The notes below the pieces were generated by a model. It ran no database searches. It was not told where the DNA came from and saw only the letters and a list, made by a program, of their open reading frames with translations. A stretch of 64,000 bases of DNA, from NCBI GenBank assembly GCA_039583875.1, contig CM077161.1, positions 57,789,885-57,853,884 of the forward strand, read 5' to 3'. Origin of the DNA: Platanthera guangdongensis (Eukaryota; Streptophyta; Magnoliopsida; Asparagales; Orchidaceae). This document shows, one piece after another, positions 31,780 to 44,155 of the stretch. Each line of letters opens with the position of its first letter. The first letter of the stretch is position 1. Made by a program: the position numbers and the translations under genes.

Positions 31780-31790
31780 TATATAAAAAG
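31780..31790 (+). promoter_or_regulatory. TATA box of the chromovirus-type LTR
   Basis: tatataaaaag followed downstream by a transcript-leader-like region containing CTCTCGTCGAGATCTACG, shared in inverted orientation with the LTR region of element G. Confidence 0.55.
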
Positions 31791-32494
31791 AAAGAACTTC
31801 TTCTTCTCTTTGCCGAACCAGCGGGCGAAAGTGATGGCAGAGCTCTAAGTCGTGAATCTTCTGGTGGCCGCTAGCGGAGATCCGGTGATCGAAATTTCCA
31901 ACCGATAGTAGATCTGAAAAGCTCTCGTCGAGATCTACGCCATCGTGGTAAATTTTTCCCCAATTCTTGAGTTTTCGCGTTAGGATTTTTCGGCCCTAAC
32001 CTCTATTTCGACCTTTTTTGTTCAGATTTCGACTCCTCTCGTCTTCTTTTTCCCCGATCTGTGACGTGCGGTGATTCGGAGGATTTTTTTCCGGTAAAAC
32101 CAAGACAAGTGGTGTTCTTGCTCTCCCTCTTGCTCCTTTATTCTAAATTTTTGCCACATTCGTTCGAGTTTGTCACGTTTCAATTACATAGAAACTTGTC
32201 CTTGAATTCTAATTATTTTTTCTTTTCCTTGAATTGTGACTTGTTTTCCCTAAAACCATACCCCCAATTTTTATTCCGTAAAATTGGCAAATAAATTGTT
32301 TGTCGTGCCGTTGTAACTATCGAGTCATCTTGATCGTTGTGACACCTTGTGCGTTCCGTTTTTCTTGATTAAACTTCACTTTGCTTGACCTTTAAATGTC
32401 CTTATGCAGTCCATATTGTTGTTGACAGTGAATCCATGATGATTAAAAAGGAACTTTGCTTGTATAATTATGAAACTAAAGAAACACGGATGGA

Positions 32495-32690
32495 CTGTGC
32501 GCGTTGGGATTTCTCCCCCGGCATAGTGCCTTATGCTTGAATCTGTGCGCGTTGTGAATTTTCATCCCTGGCACATTACCTTAGCTTTTTCTATGCGCGT
32601 TGGGGTTTCTCCCTCTGTATGGTGCCCGTTGGGTTGGTTTGTGCGCATTGTGGACCTTTTTTCCCCGGCACAGTACTCTTTATTGTTGAG
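32495..32690 (+). repeat. Four-copy 48-50 bp tandem repeat in LTR
   Basis: Units starting at about 32497, 32545, 32595 and 32641 each read tgcgcgttgngg...ttctccc...ggca-type sequence. Diverged, non-coding. Confidence 0.8.
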
Positions 32691-33534
32691 CTGATCAGTC
32701 TCATTTTTATTGATAAATAATATGAATATTAATGAAAGATAAAAGTTTGAACTTCTGATGTTGGTACTTTATTCTATCATGATGATGTGATTAGTCATTC
32801 TTGCTCGGCTAGATTTACTGTGTGCCAACTTTTAATCTGCTGCTAACCCTTTTGTTGCAGTCGCTTTATAATTTCCTTCTCTTTGAGGTTTGTTTAGTCT
32901 GCCTTTACTCTTTGCACCATTTGTATCTTGCTTCTGAGGTGTTCTTCTTTCGAATGCCTCAGGATCAGAGCGGTAGCAGGTTTAGCTGACCGTATTATGC
33001 TTCTGGTGATGCGGGTTGCTGCGGCCGTTTGCTTCCACCTCAGAGCTTTGAGGTAATTGACACTGTTTAGACTTGTCAGATTTTACTATGGGTCCATGTT
33101 AGTTGTTGACGCCCATAGTCTTTGACTTTTTCTGAGGTAGACAACTTACTGCTTTTACTGCTGTTATTTTTTACATGTTTATACTTGCTCTCTGGAAAGG
33201 ATTTATGTTAGGATGCATTTAATTTTTTAAAAATATACAAAACTGCATTCTGGAGTATCGTCATGACATGACTTTTAACTGCTAAATATACTACTTTTAA
33301 TCGTTATAAAAGTCCTCTATATATATTAAATGTAGAAGTCACATCATCATTTTAAGATATTAGACCTTCATTCGCATATAGGTTAACAAATGATTCAACT
33401 CAGTATTTTCCGCCGCGTAAAACATATATATTTTATCACCTATGGCCTAGTGATCCACCCACCCGAGGGACATGGTCATTAACTCTAATAACTTATATGC
33501 CTTGTTTTTAACTTAATTTCATAAATCTTTACAT

Positions 33535-34254
33535 GAAGTAAAGATTTATGAATTTAAGGTTCTTACAGATTTTCTTAAGAGCATAAGGATTGAGTATTCT
33601 ACTCCAGTTGCATTGATCAAAAGTGATCATGGTTCTGAGTTTGAGTCTCTTCCCATGCAAGAATTCTGTGAGAAGGAAGGTATCATGCATTGTTTCTCTA
33701 CTTCTAAACCTGCTCAACAAAATGGTGTAGCTAAAAGGAAAAACCGGACCCTAATTAAAGCTTTGCAGCACATTACTTGCAGATGCTTACTTGTCACTAT
33801 CCTTTTGGGCAGAGGCTGTAAGCACAACAAATTATGTACTGAATAGGAGCCTGATACAAAAGCTTAAGGGCAGGACTTCCTATGAATTACTTAAAGGGAA
33901 GCAACCTAAAGTATATTACTTAATACTTTTTGGTTTTTTATGCTACATTCATAACAATGACAAGAAATATCTAAGAAAGTTTGAAGCCAAGGCTTCAATG
34001 AGAATTTTTCTAGGATATTCCTAAGTCATTAAGGCATATAGGGTATATAATAAATCTACTATGAAAATGGAAGAGAATGTGCATATATCATTTGATGAAA
34101 CTAACATGCCTTACAAGGTGAAGAATCCTTCTACCAGTGAAACTTTAACAGTTCCACACTTTTGTGAGAAGTTGGATGAGCTGACCCTCACAAATGAGAA
34201 TGTTGCACATCCCTCTCCACATATAAATGAAGACAGTGATTTGAATCCACTAAA
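33535..34254 (+). pseudogene. Copia integrase core and linker
   Basis: The reading frame enters with EFKVLTDFLKSIRIEYSTPV, then IKSDHGSEFESL (catalytic Asp intact). The third catalytic residue region reads QQNGVAKRKNRTL, where Lys replaces the Glu found in copy F. Downstream YVLNRSLIQKLKGRTSYELLKGK and FEAKASMRIFLGYS are the Copia integrase C-terminal signature. Frameshift near 33780, stop at 34022. Confidence 0.85.
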
Positions 34255-35376
34255 GTGGATGTTGAACCAACAACAGATCCCATAATTCCAAAAGAGGAAT
34301 TACTTCCCCATGTTGTTGCTGAACCAACTCCACCTACTGAGTTTGTCAGACTTAGATATCATCTTGTATCTCAGGTGATTGGAGACATATCAGTGGGTGT
34401 GCAGACCAGGCATCAACTCAACCAAGACTTGATGCATGCCTGCTTCATATCTCAAACTGAGCCCCAATACATAAAAGATGCTGAGCAAGATCCACACTGG
34501 ATTATTGCAATGCAAGATGAGCTTAACCAATTTAAGAGATGTAGCGTTTGGGATTTAGTTCCAAGATCCAAAGACTATCCAGTCATTGGAACTAAGTGGG
34601 TATTCAGAAATAAACAAGATGCACAAGGTATTATCATCATGAATAATGCAAGGCTAGTTGCTCAAGGCTATAGATAAGAGGAAGACATTGACTATGACTA
34701 GACATTTGCACCTGTTGCAAGGCTGGAAGCAATCAGAATCTTCCTTGCTTATGCTGCCTACAAGAAGTTCAAAGTGTATCAAATGGATGTCAAGAGTACA
34801 TTCTTAAATGGTGAACTTAAAGAAGAGGTTTATGTGGAGCAACCATCAGGTTTTATTTCTCCAACTCATCCTTCTTATGTTTTTAAATTACATAAGACTC
34901 TCTATGGTGTAAAGCAAGCTCCAAGATCTTGGTATGAAACCTTAGCTAGCTTTCTTCTAAAGCATAAATTCTCTAGGAGCATAGTAGATAGGACATTATT
35001 CACTAGACATTATAAGGATCAAATATTATTAGTACAAATTTATGTAGATGACATTTTTTTGGCTCTACTGATTCCAAACTATGCAAGAGGTTCTCTGACC
35101 TAATGCATTCCAAGTTTAAAATGAGTTGCATGGGAGAGCTCTCTTACTTTCTTGGCCTCCAAGTGAAGCAACTAGCTGATGGTATCTTTATATCTCAGTC
35201 CAAGTATGCTAAGGAGTAATCAAAAAGTTTGGGATGTCAAATGCCTCAGCCAAGAAACACCCATGGTTACTAATGCTGTGATTGACTCTGATAAACATGG
35301 CAAGTTTGTTAATCAAAAACTATAAAGGGGCATTGTTGGGTCCCTGTTATATCTCAGAGCAAGTAGGTCAGACATA
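34255..35376 (+). pseudogene. pol: Copia reverse transcriptase
   Basis: [74 protein letters not shown], and the intact catalytic box [10 protein letters not shown] near 35040. Two TAG/TAA stops occur at 34675 and 34701. A frameshift after the YVDD box (35095) and damage to about 35370 break the rest. Confidence 0.9.
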
Positions 35377-35991
35377 ATGTTTGTTATATGCCTTTGTGCT
35401 AGGTTCCAGGTGAACCCTAAAGAATCTCACCTTATTTTTCTAAAAAGAATTTTAAGATATATAAAGGGTTGTGCTAGTTTAGGTCTCTGGTATCCAACTG
35501 AGTCAGAGTTTGAGTTGACTGGATACTCAGATGCTGACTTTGCTGGATATAGAGTGAATATAAAAAGCACCTCAGGGACATGCCAGTTCCTTGGTGCTAT
35601 ACTAGTGTCCTGTTTTTGCAAAAAACAGTCATCTGTGTCTACTTCAACTACAGAAGAAGAATATATAGCAGCTGGCAGTTGTTGTTCCCAGATGCTGTGG
35701 ATTCATAACCAACTCTTAGATTATGATATCAACTTAAATAATTCAACCTTACTATGTGATAATACAAGTGCAATTTTCATTGCACAAAATCTAGTGCATC
35801 ATAGTAGAACAAAGCATATAAACATAAGTTATCATTTCATTAGAGAGTGTGTGGACAAAAATAAAATTAAGCTTGTCTACATCTACACTGATTTGCAAAG
35901 AGCAGACATCTTCACCAAACCCTTGGATTTGAGGAACCATCTGTTCTTTATAAATCAGCTAGGCATGATCAATAGAGTGGCTTTAATTTAA
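35377..35991 (+). pseudogene. Copia RNase H
   Basis: GYSDADFAGYRVNIKSTSG, FCKKQSSVSTSTTEEEYIAA (usual form VESEYIA), LCDNTSAIFIAQN, RTKHINISYHFIRE and ADIFTKPLD are present and in one frame. It ends at TAA 35991. RNase H degrades template RNA during reverse transcription. Confidence 0.9.
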
Positions 35992-36374
35992 TTTTTGTTT
36001 GTGGTCGAATAATTTTTAAAAGTTCGTCGAACGGAGATCGATGAACTGAGAAATCTTCTTGAGATTTTTCGTCGACCTGAGATCGACGATATCTTAGTGT
36101 GAAGTCATTTTTGTCAACCTGAGATCGACGAACTTGCTTCCGAAAATATTTCATCAACCTTAGCTCGACGAACTATTTTCCCTCCTCTTCAAGCAGAGAT
36201 TGACGAATTTTCAGCATTCATCGACCTGAGATCAAAGAATTTTTATTTTTTCACCGGACAGAGCTCGTTGCTTCATATTCTGAAAACCTTGTAATAGTGT
36301 TTTTCTTCGAGCTCCATCCCGCACTTTCAGAACTCTCTTGCACTTGATCTCTTTTTTCGTTTTGTAGGACAACA
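35992..36374 (+). other. pol-env spacer with palindromic modules and acceptor-like site
   Basis: Contains modules at 36023-36045 and 36068-36090 plus degenerate copies (to about 36250). It ends with a pyrimidine tract ctcttttttcgttttgtag|g (AG at 36366-36367), 7 nt before the env-like ATG. The layout is the same in copy F (58584-58976). Confidence 0.75.
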
Positions 36375-39195
36375 ATGGCGATTTCAATGATCTCTCTGTC
36401 CGGGATGAACTATGATACAGGGATCGATATCGACTTCAACTCCTTCGGTCATTCAAAAAAGATCTTCACTGATATTCTGAAACTAGTCGAAGATCAACAG
36501 TTGAAAAAGTTTATGACAACCAGAATCAAACTGCCGGCAGCAGAGAGAAAGTAATGGGTTTATTGTTCAACTACTCCTAATTCAGACACGATCACAGGAA
36601 CAATTTCAGGAACTCGGGTCACTCTAACTCCTGCCGTCTTATTTGAGATTTTCGGTTTTGTGAAAGGGGAAGAAGACATTGAAATAGATAGCTCTGAATT
36701 TAATGAAATGTTGCTGAAAATAGGTCACGCTGAAGGAAACCCAAACAAGTTATTGAAGAAGAACTTATAGGCTGAATATAAATTCTTGGCTGATGTAGTG
36801 GGCAAAGTCCTGCTGGGCAAGCACACCGCACACGACTACATCACGAGGCACCAGTTTCTGGTTATGTGTGCCATGGTGGATAAGAAAAAGGTTAACTGGG
36901 GTCAGATTGTATTTGACTTACTCAGGAAGAAGAACTCCAAGAAGGAAGTCTATTTTGCAAGAATACTTGGAATTTTTGTACAGGAGAAGGCAAATGATTT
37001 ACTAGTCTCTCATACAGTTTTCATTAATGCTTCTAAAAGGTTAATCTCTGCCCTCTTTGGCAGATTGGAAAGGACTATTATCAATCCATCAAAGGCTTCC
37101 TCCTCCTCAAGACCTTCTGAGAGCACAAGGGTTGTTCCAACCACTCTTCACACTTTTGAAGAATCCTCCATCCCTACTCCTCCACCTCCTTCAACAACAC
37201 TTGTTCCAGCAACAACTCCTTCACCTCAACAGCCACCTGCTTCACCAATGCATCAACCAACACCCACTGCATCTCCAAAACACATCACACCACCTTCATC
37301 TGCATTACCACCTCATCTTACTGATATACATCATCATATATTCATGTCATCCACCACCTTTGATCTGCTAACCTCCATACCATCTACACCCAATTCACCT
37401 CAACATGATATCTCAACTCCTATTCCATCTCCTCCTGCATCACATTCTCAGGATGACATCATGCAAGTTGTTATTCCATCTGAAGTCATTCCTCCTTTTC
37501 CTCCATCTATATCTACTCAGCTCCCACCCAAGTCTATACATTTTGTAATTCCCTCCATCTCCATCCAACCATCTGTATCCACTCAACTCCTCCTGAGTTT
37601 ATGGATATGGATTCTCCTTCCATTACCAACCTCCTTGAGCGCATCACTCGAGTCATCAGGTAAATCATTGTAGAGACAATCACACCTCTTGTTGCCTCCA
37701 TCTCATCTCTTGCTGCACTCTTTGCTGCCTTCCATGTCCCTCCTTCTTCAATCAGGGGCCTGGTTCTAGTTTCCACTAAAACCAGGAAGGGTGAGATGCT
37801 CTATGAAGATGCAGCTCCAACACCAGTAGTTTCAGATGCAGCAGCTGTATCAGCAGTTCCTGTAGTAGTTGAGATTGAAATGTTTTGTACAGATGAAATT
37901 GAAGATCTACCAGAGATCATAACTGTTGGTGATTGTGTGATCAATTCCACATTTGATTTGTTTTATTTATTGAATTCTTTCAATTCAGCATTCTTTAATT
38001 TTCTTCCAGACTAGATCCAAGATTAGTCTAAAGTTATTGTCTACTATACTTCTCCAATATTCCCTGAGGTTGTAAAGCTACTAAAGGCCAGTTTTATAGT
38101 CATTGAGCTAGTCATAAAATCAGCTCCCAAGGCTATCTCTCCTCGAACTTACAAAATGGGTGAAAGTCTTGTACCAAACTTGGATGATATCATGCTTGCT
38201 GATATAGAAGAAGAAAATCTTTTGGCAGTTACTAAAAGTGTTGTAGAGACAAAAATTCCAGATTAACTTCAGCCTAAATAACAGATCTCTAAGGAAATTC
38301 TGAAAGAGATTGATGATTTGTATGATAATCCTCCTGGTTCATCTGATGATGATGATAATGATGATTCTGATGAATCTAATTCTAAAAAGGGAAAATCTAA
38401 GAAGAGGAAAGCTCCTGCTAAGGCTGTTCCTAAGCCTAATCCTAATGCATACACTCCCTATTACATTTTGAACAAAATAACTCTATATAAAGGGATGCCT
38501 AACTGGATGTGGCTGTCAAAGAATGAGCAAAAAATAAGGAAGAAGAGCAGAAGGTACTCTCCTCCTCCTCCTTCTAAAAGGAACTGGAGAGGTCCTCCTC
38601 CTCCTCCAGCAGCAGGTGCTTCAGGAAATGTTTCACATAGATCTACCTCATACACCAAAACATACCAAAAGCAGGACAAATCTTCAAGATCTCATTTAAA
38701 GGAAGCAGTTAGCATCAACTTCCTAAATCTTCAAGAAACAGGTCTCTTCTTCCTCCAAAACCAGCAAGTACTCCAAAAGCTCCAGTTGGATCTGAAAAAT
38801 GTAATAGTTCTGAAAGGCCTGAATGTCCACCAAATCCATTTATTGATCCTGAATAGGAGAACATTGCAAAAATGGCTTGATTTCATGAATTAGTTGGACT
38901 ATCACTGATCAATAAAGCTAAAGCAGAAGGCAAGGATCCCTCACAATACTCTACCATGCCTTCCTATAGGAAAGAAGAGTTAAAATGGTATGATAAAGCT
39001 AGTCAGTTTTTAAATATTGATGCTTACATGAGTCTTCACACAGAAGTTGTTCTCCCAAGAGTAATCTCTTGCAACATCATTGGAGAATCTGATATAACAA
39101 TGTCCAAGAGAGAAGCTGCTAATCCTAACAGGGAAATCATATTTAGACAACCATCTGAGAAAGCTGAGAAAGACAAGTCCAAGAAGTCTAAATAA
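36375..39195 (+). pseudogene. env-like / third ORF of SIRE-like element
   Basis: ATG 36375 (MAISMISLSGMNYDT). N-terminal domain: IDIDFNSFGHSKKIF, FLADVVGKVLLGKHTAHDYI, RHQFLVMCAMVDKKKVNWGQ. It is similar in layout to the 'putative plant transposon protein' domain. A Pro/Ser/Thr-rich middle (37100-37560), acidic and Lys-rich segments, and a conserved tail (YRKEELKWYDKASQFLN; CNIIGESDITMSK; to 39195) follow. TAA/TAG and frameshifts interrupt at about 36552, 36768 and 37673. SIRE elements carry an env-like ORF after pol. No signal peptide or clear membrane helix is visible, so a true envelope function is unproven. Confidence 0.7.
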
Positions 39196-39346
39196 CTTTT
39201 TTAGTATATTTTCTGAACTATTTATGTTAATTCATCATAGAGCACTTGTTGTATATATATCTGCTAGATTTTTATTTTCTGCCAGATATCAGTTGTTTTG
39301 CTTTATGATTGTATTGTATTTTATAATTTGTTTAGTTGCCTGACCC
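39196..39346 (+). other. 3' untranslated stretch; no gene
   Basis: AT-rich sequence between the env-like stop and the PPT. Nothing else seen. Confidence 0.6.
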
Positions 39347-39360
39347 AAATAGGGCGAGAT
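39347..39360 (+). other. PPT of copy D
   Basis: aaatagggcgagat directly before TGTTGGATCC; the copy F counterpart is aaatagggggagat. Confidence 0.8.
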
Positions 39361-40163
39361 TGTTGGATCCCTAGTTTGGATTTGGGCTAAGGTTCACTAT
39401 TAGGATGTTTGACTCACATTGTATAGCCATGGTCAAGTTTGTTAGTCCTAGAGTTTAGGCCAGTCCTTTAAATTCAAATTTCATGGACCAGCCTGCAGTG
39501 GACTTCAGGAGACTTAAGACTTAGAGGAATTCAGAGTTCAGATTATTAGTTCGAAGTTCTTCAAACTCAGATCGACGATCGTCAATCACAGATCGACAAA
39601 CTCAGAGTTCTTTCTCTGATTTAAGCTCGACGATATTCAAGCTCAGGTCGAAGATTTCTTCCTCAAGACAAATTCTCTGATCGACAAACTGGGAGCTCAG
39701 AATTAACAAGACATTTCCAGATTGAAGTTCACTGAGCTCATGTCGACGAAAAAAATTCCTCGGCTCGATGAAATCTGGAGATCAGCTTCGATAGATTCCC
39801 TCTAGTTTATTTTCGCTGAGCACAGGTCGATGAAGGGGATTTCTCAGCTCGATGAACTTGGAGTCCAGGTCGACAAAATCTACCCTGAGGTCGACGAAAT
39901 CTGTTCAGAGCCTATATGTTAAGTTTTCCTTATATGTCCCTTTCTTCGTTCCATTCGGAGTCAATAATTCTCTGAGTAATTAATGTTTAAATTCTCTAAG
40001 AATATAGTAATTGAAGGCAACATTAATTATGGTTTTCATCAGAGTAATTACTTTACTAATTCCCGAGACAGTTGGGAAACTCATTAAAGACTATATTCTA
40101 GCTGTTTCAATTCCCAAAATCTAATCAACAATTACTACTTATAATTCAAAATTAAAAAGCAGA

Positions 40164-40436
40164 ATGAGAGAGCATGATATAGAAGAGAGATTCTTTTTCA
40201 GACGGTTAACTGACTCACACAGAAACAAGATAGAGAAAATTGCTGAAGAAATTCATTTTGTCTTCAATCATCAGCAGATCTTCTTGAAAGCTTTCAAGAG
40301 ACGATCAAATAGCAATCAGTCAAAAAGCTTGCTGTACATCAACAATAAATCTGAAGACCTACACCCAAAGCAAAGTTCCAGTCTTCCTGAACACTTCAAC
40401 ATCTCAAGGGGAGCTTTGACACCAGCAATCCACTGA
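40164..40436 (+). other. 90-codon ORF in LTR U3 (homologous to one in LTR C)
   Basis: MREHDIEERFFF to LTPAIH, same length as the minus-strand ORF at 24948-24676, with about 20 replacements in 90. It lies upstream of the LTR TATA box. No recognised domain; may be chance. Confidence 0.3.
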
Positions 40437-40491
40437 AGTCTTCTCTTTTGCTAAGAGAAAGAGAAGACAACATCACCTTCTTAACCTCCTG

Positions 40492-40498
40492 TATAAAG
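40492..40498 (+). promoter_or_regulatory. TATA box of LTR D
   Basis: tataaag in ctcctgtataaaggg, in the same setting as in LTRs C and F. Confidence 0.65.
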
Positions 40499-40839
40499 GG
40501 TTTATTAACTCCCATCTAAAGTTTTTGTCGGTTTTTGGGCACCTGATCAAAAGCCTAAAGGGTTGTCAGATCTCCTTGCAAATAGATCTCGTGGTGACAG
40601 GGCACCTGAGCAAAAACCTGTGGTGGCAGTGACCTGATCAAAAAACTGCTAGTGGATTCCTACTAGAGTGGCAGAAGAGTAGATATACCCAGATTTGGGG
40701 AACAACTATAATTTCTTGTGTTATCTGTGTGTTCATTCTTCTTTGTTTTGCTGTGTTGTGATTGTGTAGTTTAGCCTAGTTTCTTTTTCTTTTTATATAA
40801 CTACTAGAGTATATTAGATCTATCCCCTATCTTTTACAA

Positions 40840-41857
40840 GTAGAGATCAAAGATCAAAAGGTTAACAATAAACCAAAGGGAATAAACGGTTACCAACCCT
40901 AATTCAAGAATAGTGATAAACGACTAACATATGAGTTCAACAATAAGAATTTTGCACCAAGTGCTATAAAGATCTGTGCTTTATGGAACATGTAATTAAA
41001 TTACTGTAAGTAAGGAATTAATTAGTCCATAACTTGGTGAACAAAAGAAAACACCGGCCATCCGGCACCTGTAGTGGTGGGAACCTACCCAACACACCAA
41101 CAGCAAAAACTTCACAAGGGCCCAAGTAAGGTTGTCTTATACCTTGATACACCCAAAACCGGGGGAAAACCGGCACCCGCGGTGATGGGAACCTACCCAA
41201 AAGACCAGCAGTCACATACCCACACCAGGCAAACCAACTAGGGAAATAATTCGCCAAAACAAAAGAGCATCAAGATGGTGATCCTATATCCACTGCCAAC
41301 ATATACAAACCATAACCAAAACACTGGGCTTCTCCGACAACAAGGAGGACAAATAAATCCCATAAATCAGCCTAAGGCCATACTCAACGAATTATAAACA
41401 ATTCGGCCACAAAATAACAAGTCTGCAAAAAAACATCGAGTTAACTTGACGCCTGGCCTACACTCAACGCCGCGTTGAGTGCATTTATCGCACTCGATGC
41501 CAAACAGTTTTACTTAGCGAATTACCTTCACCCAGCACCGTGTTGTGTCCACACAATGCTTAACAAAAGCTCTGAGTCCACTCGATGCCAGAGCATATTC
41601 ACTCAACGCCAAGCCTGACTCAGTCAACACACTCAACGCCAACGCACAACACTCAACACTGTGTTGGGTCCGGCCAACGCGGCGTTGGGTCCGGCCAATG
41701 CGGCGTTGGGTCCGGCCAACGCCGCGTTGGGTCCGGCCAACGCCGCGTTGGGTCCGCCCAACGCCGCGTTGGGTCCGCCCAACGCCGCGTTGGGTCCGCC
41801 CAACGCCGCGTTGGGTCCGCCCAACGCCGCGTTGGGTCCGCCCAACGCCGCATTGGG
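40840..41857 (-). repeat. LTR region of chromovirus G, left of the Athila insertion
   Basis: On the minus strand two blocks read GGGTAGGTTCCCACCACTAC and GGGTAGGTTCCCATCACCGC followed by GTGCCGG, a style found in chromoviral LTRs. Its right part (actcaacgcc-type repeats from 41456) resumes at 51148 across element H. Cut on the left by LTR D. No gene. Confidence 0.6.
41667..41857. repeat. 21-bp tandem array (about 9 copies)
   Basis: The unit gttgggtccggccaacgccgc repeats at 21 bp. The first four copies carry ccggcc and the later ones ccgccc, showing local homogenisation. All six frames stay open, but these are not genes. The Athila-like element H inserted at the array's right edge. Confidence 0.95.
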
Positions 41858-42917
41858 TGATGAGTCCGATTTATATAGGGTTTTTCAGACTCATCTGTGC
41901 TTATTATCTTGTATGTACACTACTATTTCAATAGGAAAAGTCATATATTTGATTAGGGCTTCACTTAGCCATTAGTACATTGTTTTGGCCCATTGTGGTG
42001 TGCGAATGTGCACTCTTGTGTTGAGGGTAAGTTCTGTGAGCTCCTCGCACTTGTTTTTTTTATTTATACGATTGTTTGGGACTTTGGGGGGGGGATGCCT
42101 TTGTTGGATTTATAGCTGTACCGGTTGTCGGGATGTCCGAAATTCTATTTCCAGCTCTTGTGTAAAATGCACGGTCGTGCAAATTTCTGCGTGCACTGTT
42201 TCAGCGTAATCGTGCATTATACACAGCAATCCTAGGGACGTCAAATCTACCCGTGCATTTTGTTCCCGCATGGTTTCGGCCAAAACGTGCGAGAAGGAAT
42301 AGCACGGTCTACATAATGTTCTCGGAATTCCAGCGCTGTGGTCTTACTCGTCTGTTTTGCTTCATGCACGGCCATACACGCCCGTGCGTGTGTAAAACGC
42401 ATGGTTCATCTTTATTATTCTGTTTTTTCAGTGCTTTTTTGGTTACTCATGCGTTTTCCTTCTCGCACGGGCGGAAGCATCCATACTTGAGTAAAACGCA
42501 CAAGTGAACTCTTCTTTCTCGCTAGCCATTATCTGTGCATTATTAGCGCACGGTTAACGCAAGGTCATGCGCCAATCCTTGTGTTACCATTTTTCTGACC
42601 TGGTTCTATTTAAGCGCAGATTTTCTTCCAATTGAGAGGATCGTTTCCAGCCGAGCCTGCCGTCGTTTTAGGGCAAAACGACTCTGTTCCGCTAAGCGAA
42701 GCAGCGCATAGCGGCCTGCATAGGAGTCAATTTAATTAGTTTTTTTTCTTGTATCAAAAACCAAACCCCTTAATGACCTCAACCTAAGAACTTAAATCTC
42801 AAGTCATCCTTGAAAGACAACTCCACCTTGCGGTGTTCCTTGAGAGATTCGATACTTTGGAAAGTCTCCAAATTTTATATTACTTAAGCGAGCGGTACAT
42901 TTGCCATAAGCGCATCG
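41858..42917 (+). repeat. 5' LTR of element H (1060 bp, internally deleted)
   Basis: Opens TGATGAGTCCGATTTATATAGGG and ends agcgcatcg (CA mutated to CG). Compared with the 3' LTR it lacks the segment corresponding to 50333-50918. Contains acgcacgg/ccgtgcg palindromes. Confidence 0.85.
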
Positions 42918-42923
42918 AGTTTT

Positions 42924-42940
42924 TAGCACCGTTGCCGGGA
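42924..42940 (+). other. Primer binding site, Athila type
   Basis: tagcaccgttgccggga matches the Athila-style PBS TGGCGCCGTTGCCGGGGA with a few changes, 6 bp after the LTR end. Confidence 0.8.
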
Positions 42941-43132
42941 ACACGATCGTGTGAGTTTTCATAAAGGAAGTCATGTGATTGTTGTTGTTTTTTTATTATT
43001 ATTTTAGTTGCTTACAATTTCTTTTGTTTATTTCTTTTTTGTCCCTTTTTTGATTTTTGGTTTAGAAAGCAGGTCCGTGTTATTTTTATTCTAAGTTGTG
43101 CTGCACCCTTTCGACAAATATTTTTGTTCCCA

Positions 43133-44155
43133 ATGTATTCTGTAGTTGAGTGTCGAATCTATGACACTTTGCATTGATATATCGACGGTTTGGTTGTTTT
43201 AAATGTCGAGCATTGTATTAGGTGTTTGCTATGCCAAGGTATAGGCCACATGTTGAAGGATTGCCCTCGTCTGTACAAGCCTTCTCTCTCTGAGGGCGTG
43301 TGCATAACAACCTCCCATTTACAGAGGACTACTGTGGACATGCCTACCATGGTGTTGTCGGGCCCATACACTGACATCACATATCTTGCTCGTTCTTTTC
43401 CTGTTGAGATTGTCGAAGAATCTCTCACTGCATACAGATCTTTCATGGTTCCCTCTCTCCCTTATTATGAGCTTCCCTAGAGTGATGACGATCACTCTGG
43501 TGTTAGCCAGCAAAAAGAGGATCAGAAACACATGGTAGCTCCTGTATGGTATATAGAAATTGTTACTGTCAACGGGGAGGTGTCAGTGGATGATTTTGCG
43601 ATGGGGCCTGCTCATTCAATGCCTGGTTTCGAGAGAAGTTTTGCCCCTCCGCAATTTTTGCATGATCGGCCTACTACTTTTTCGTGTGAGTCGGCTGGTG
43701 AAGCCGTATTCATGGGTGATTCGGTGCCTGAGGTTCCGCCGAAGTGGGATGAGGACATTACTATATCTAACAGAGAATGTGGATCTTCGGAACACTATGA
43801 CGCACCCCGGTGGGATGAGGAATATCCCCTTTTTGATGCGGAGGTTTGCACCTCGTTATTGGATAAGGCGGTTCCTCTTACCATCGTGGATCTCAAGTTC
43901 TCTGATTCCCCCCGACGCAACTCATATGATACCGACAGTGATCTGTGCTCGGATCCTACTGAGAGTGATACCGGGATCAATCTCCCGTATTCTGTTTATT
44001 TTAGTTTTTCCACTCATTTGTTACTTCACGCCCTTCATTATCTGAGCATATGCGGGATCAGTCTCCACAGGTATGTTGGGATGACGATGAGCCTTGTACG
44101 CAATCCGTCGGCGAGTGCATCTGCTTGTGTGAGAATGTTCCTACCTCCTTCGTAG
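43133..44155 (+). pseudogene. Zinc-knuckle ORF, gag-like, family uncertain
   Basis: The frame at 43190-43480 contains CLLCQGIGHMLKDC, a canonical C-x2-C-x4-H-x4-C knuckle. After a stop at 43478 a second frame (43532-44155, 207 codons) is acidic and Asp/Glu/Ser-rich (PKWDEDITISNREC; SDSPRRNSYDTDSD) with no known domain. A nucleic-acid-binding Gag-like role is inferred from the knuckle alone. Typical Athila capsid sequence is not evident. Confidence 0.5.

Larger units (their letters stand above)
33534..40839 (+). mobile_element. SIRE-like Ty1/copia element, copy D (3' two-thirds)
   Basis: Starts inside integrase, then RT, RNase H, a pol-env spacer, a long env-like ORF region, PPT and 3' LTR ending near 40839. 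The 5' LTR, gag and PR are missing at a junction with a chromoviral LTR. Pol is close to copy F in every domain. Confidence 0.85.
39361..40839 (+). repeat. 3' LTR of copy D (about 1479 bp)
   Basis: Opens TGTTGGATCCC and ends near tcttttaca. U3 (39540-39900) is rich in degenerate tcgacga/tcgtcga sites. TATA box at 40492-40498 in the conserved context CTGTATAAAGGG; R/U5 has the gcacctgatcaaaa repeats. Includes the 40164-40436 ORF. Confidence 0.8.

Noticed and set aside
33534..40839. Copy D and gag fragment E (26495-28138) as two halves of one Copia element split by the chromoviral LTR
   Set aside because: The LTR end of E differs in sequence from LTR D, and PR plus N-terminal integrase are missing between them; better explained as two related elements.
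41545..41975. Repeat proteins (RWVRPTP, NAALGGP)
   Set aside because: By-product of the 21-bp array, all frames open.
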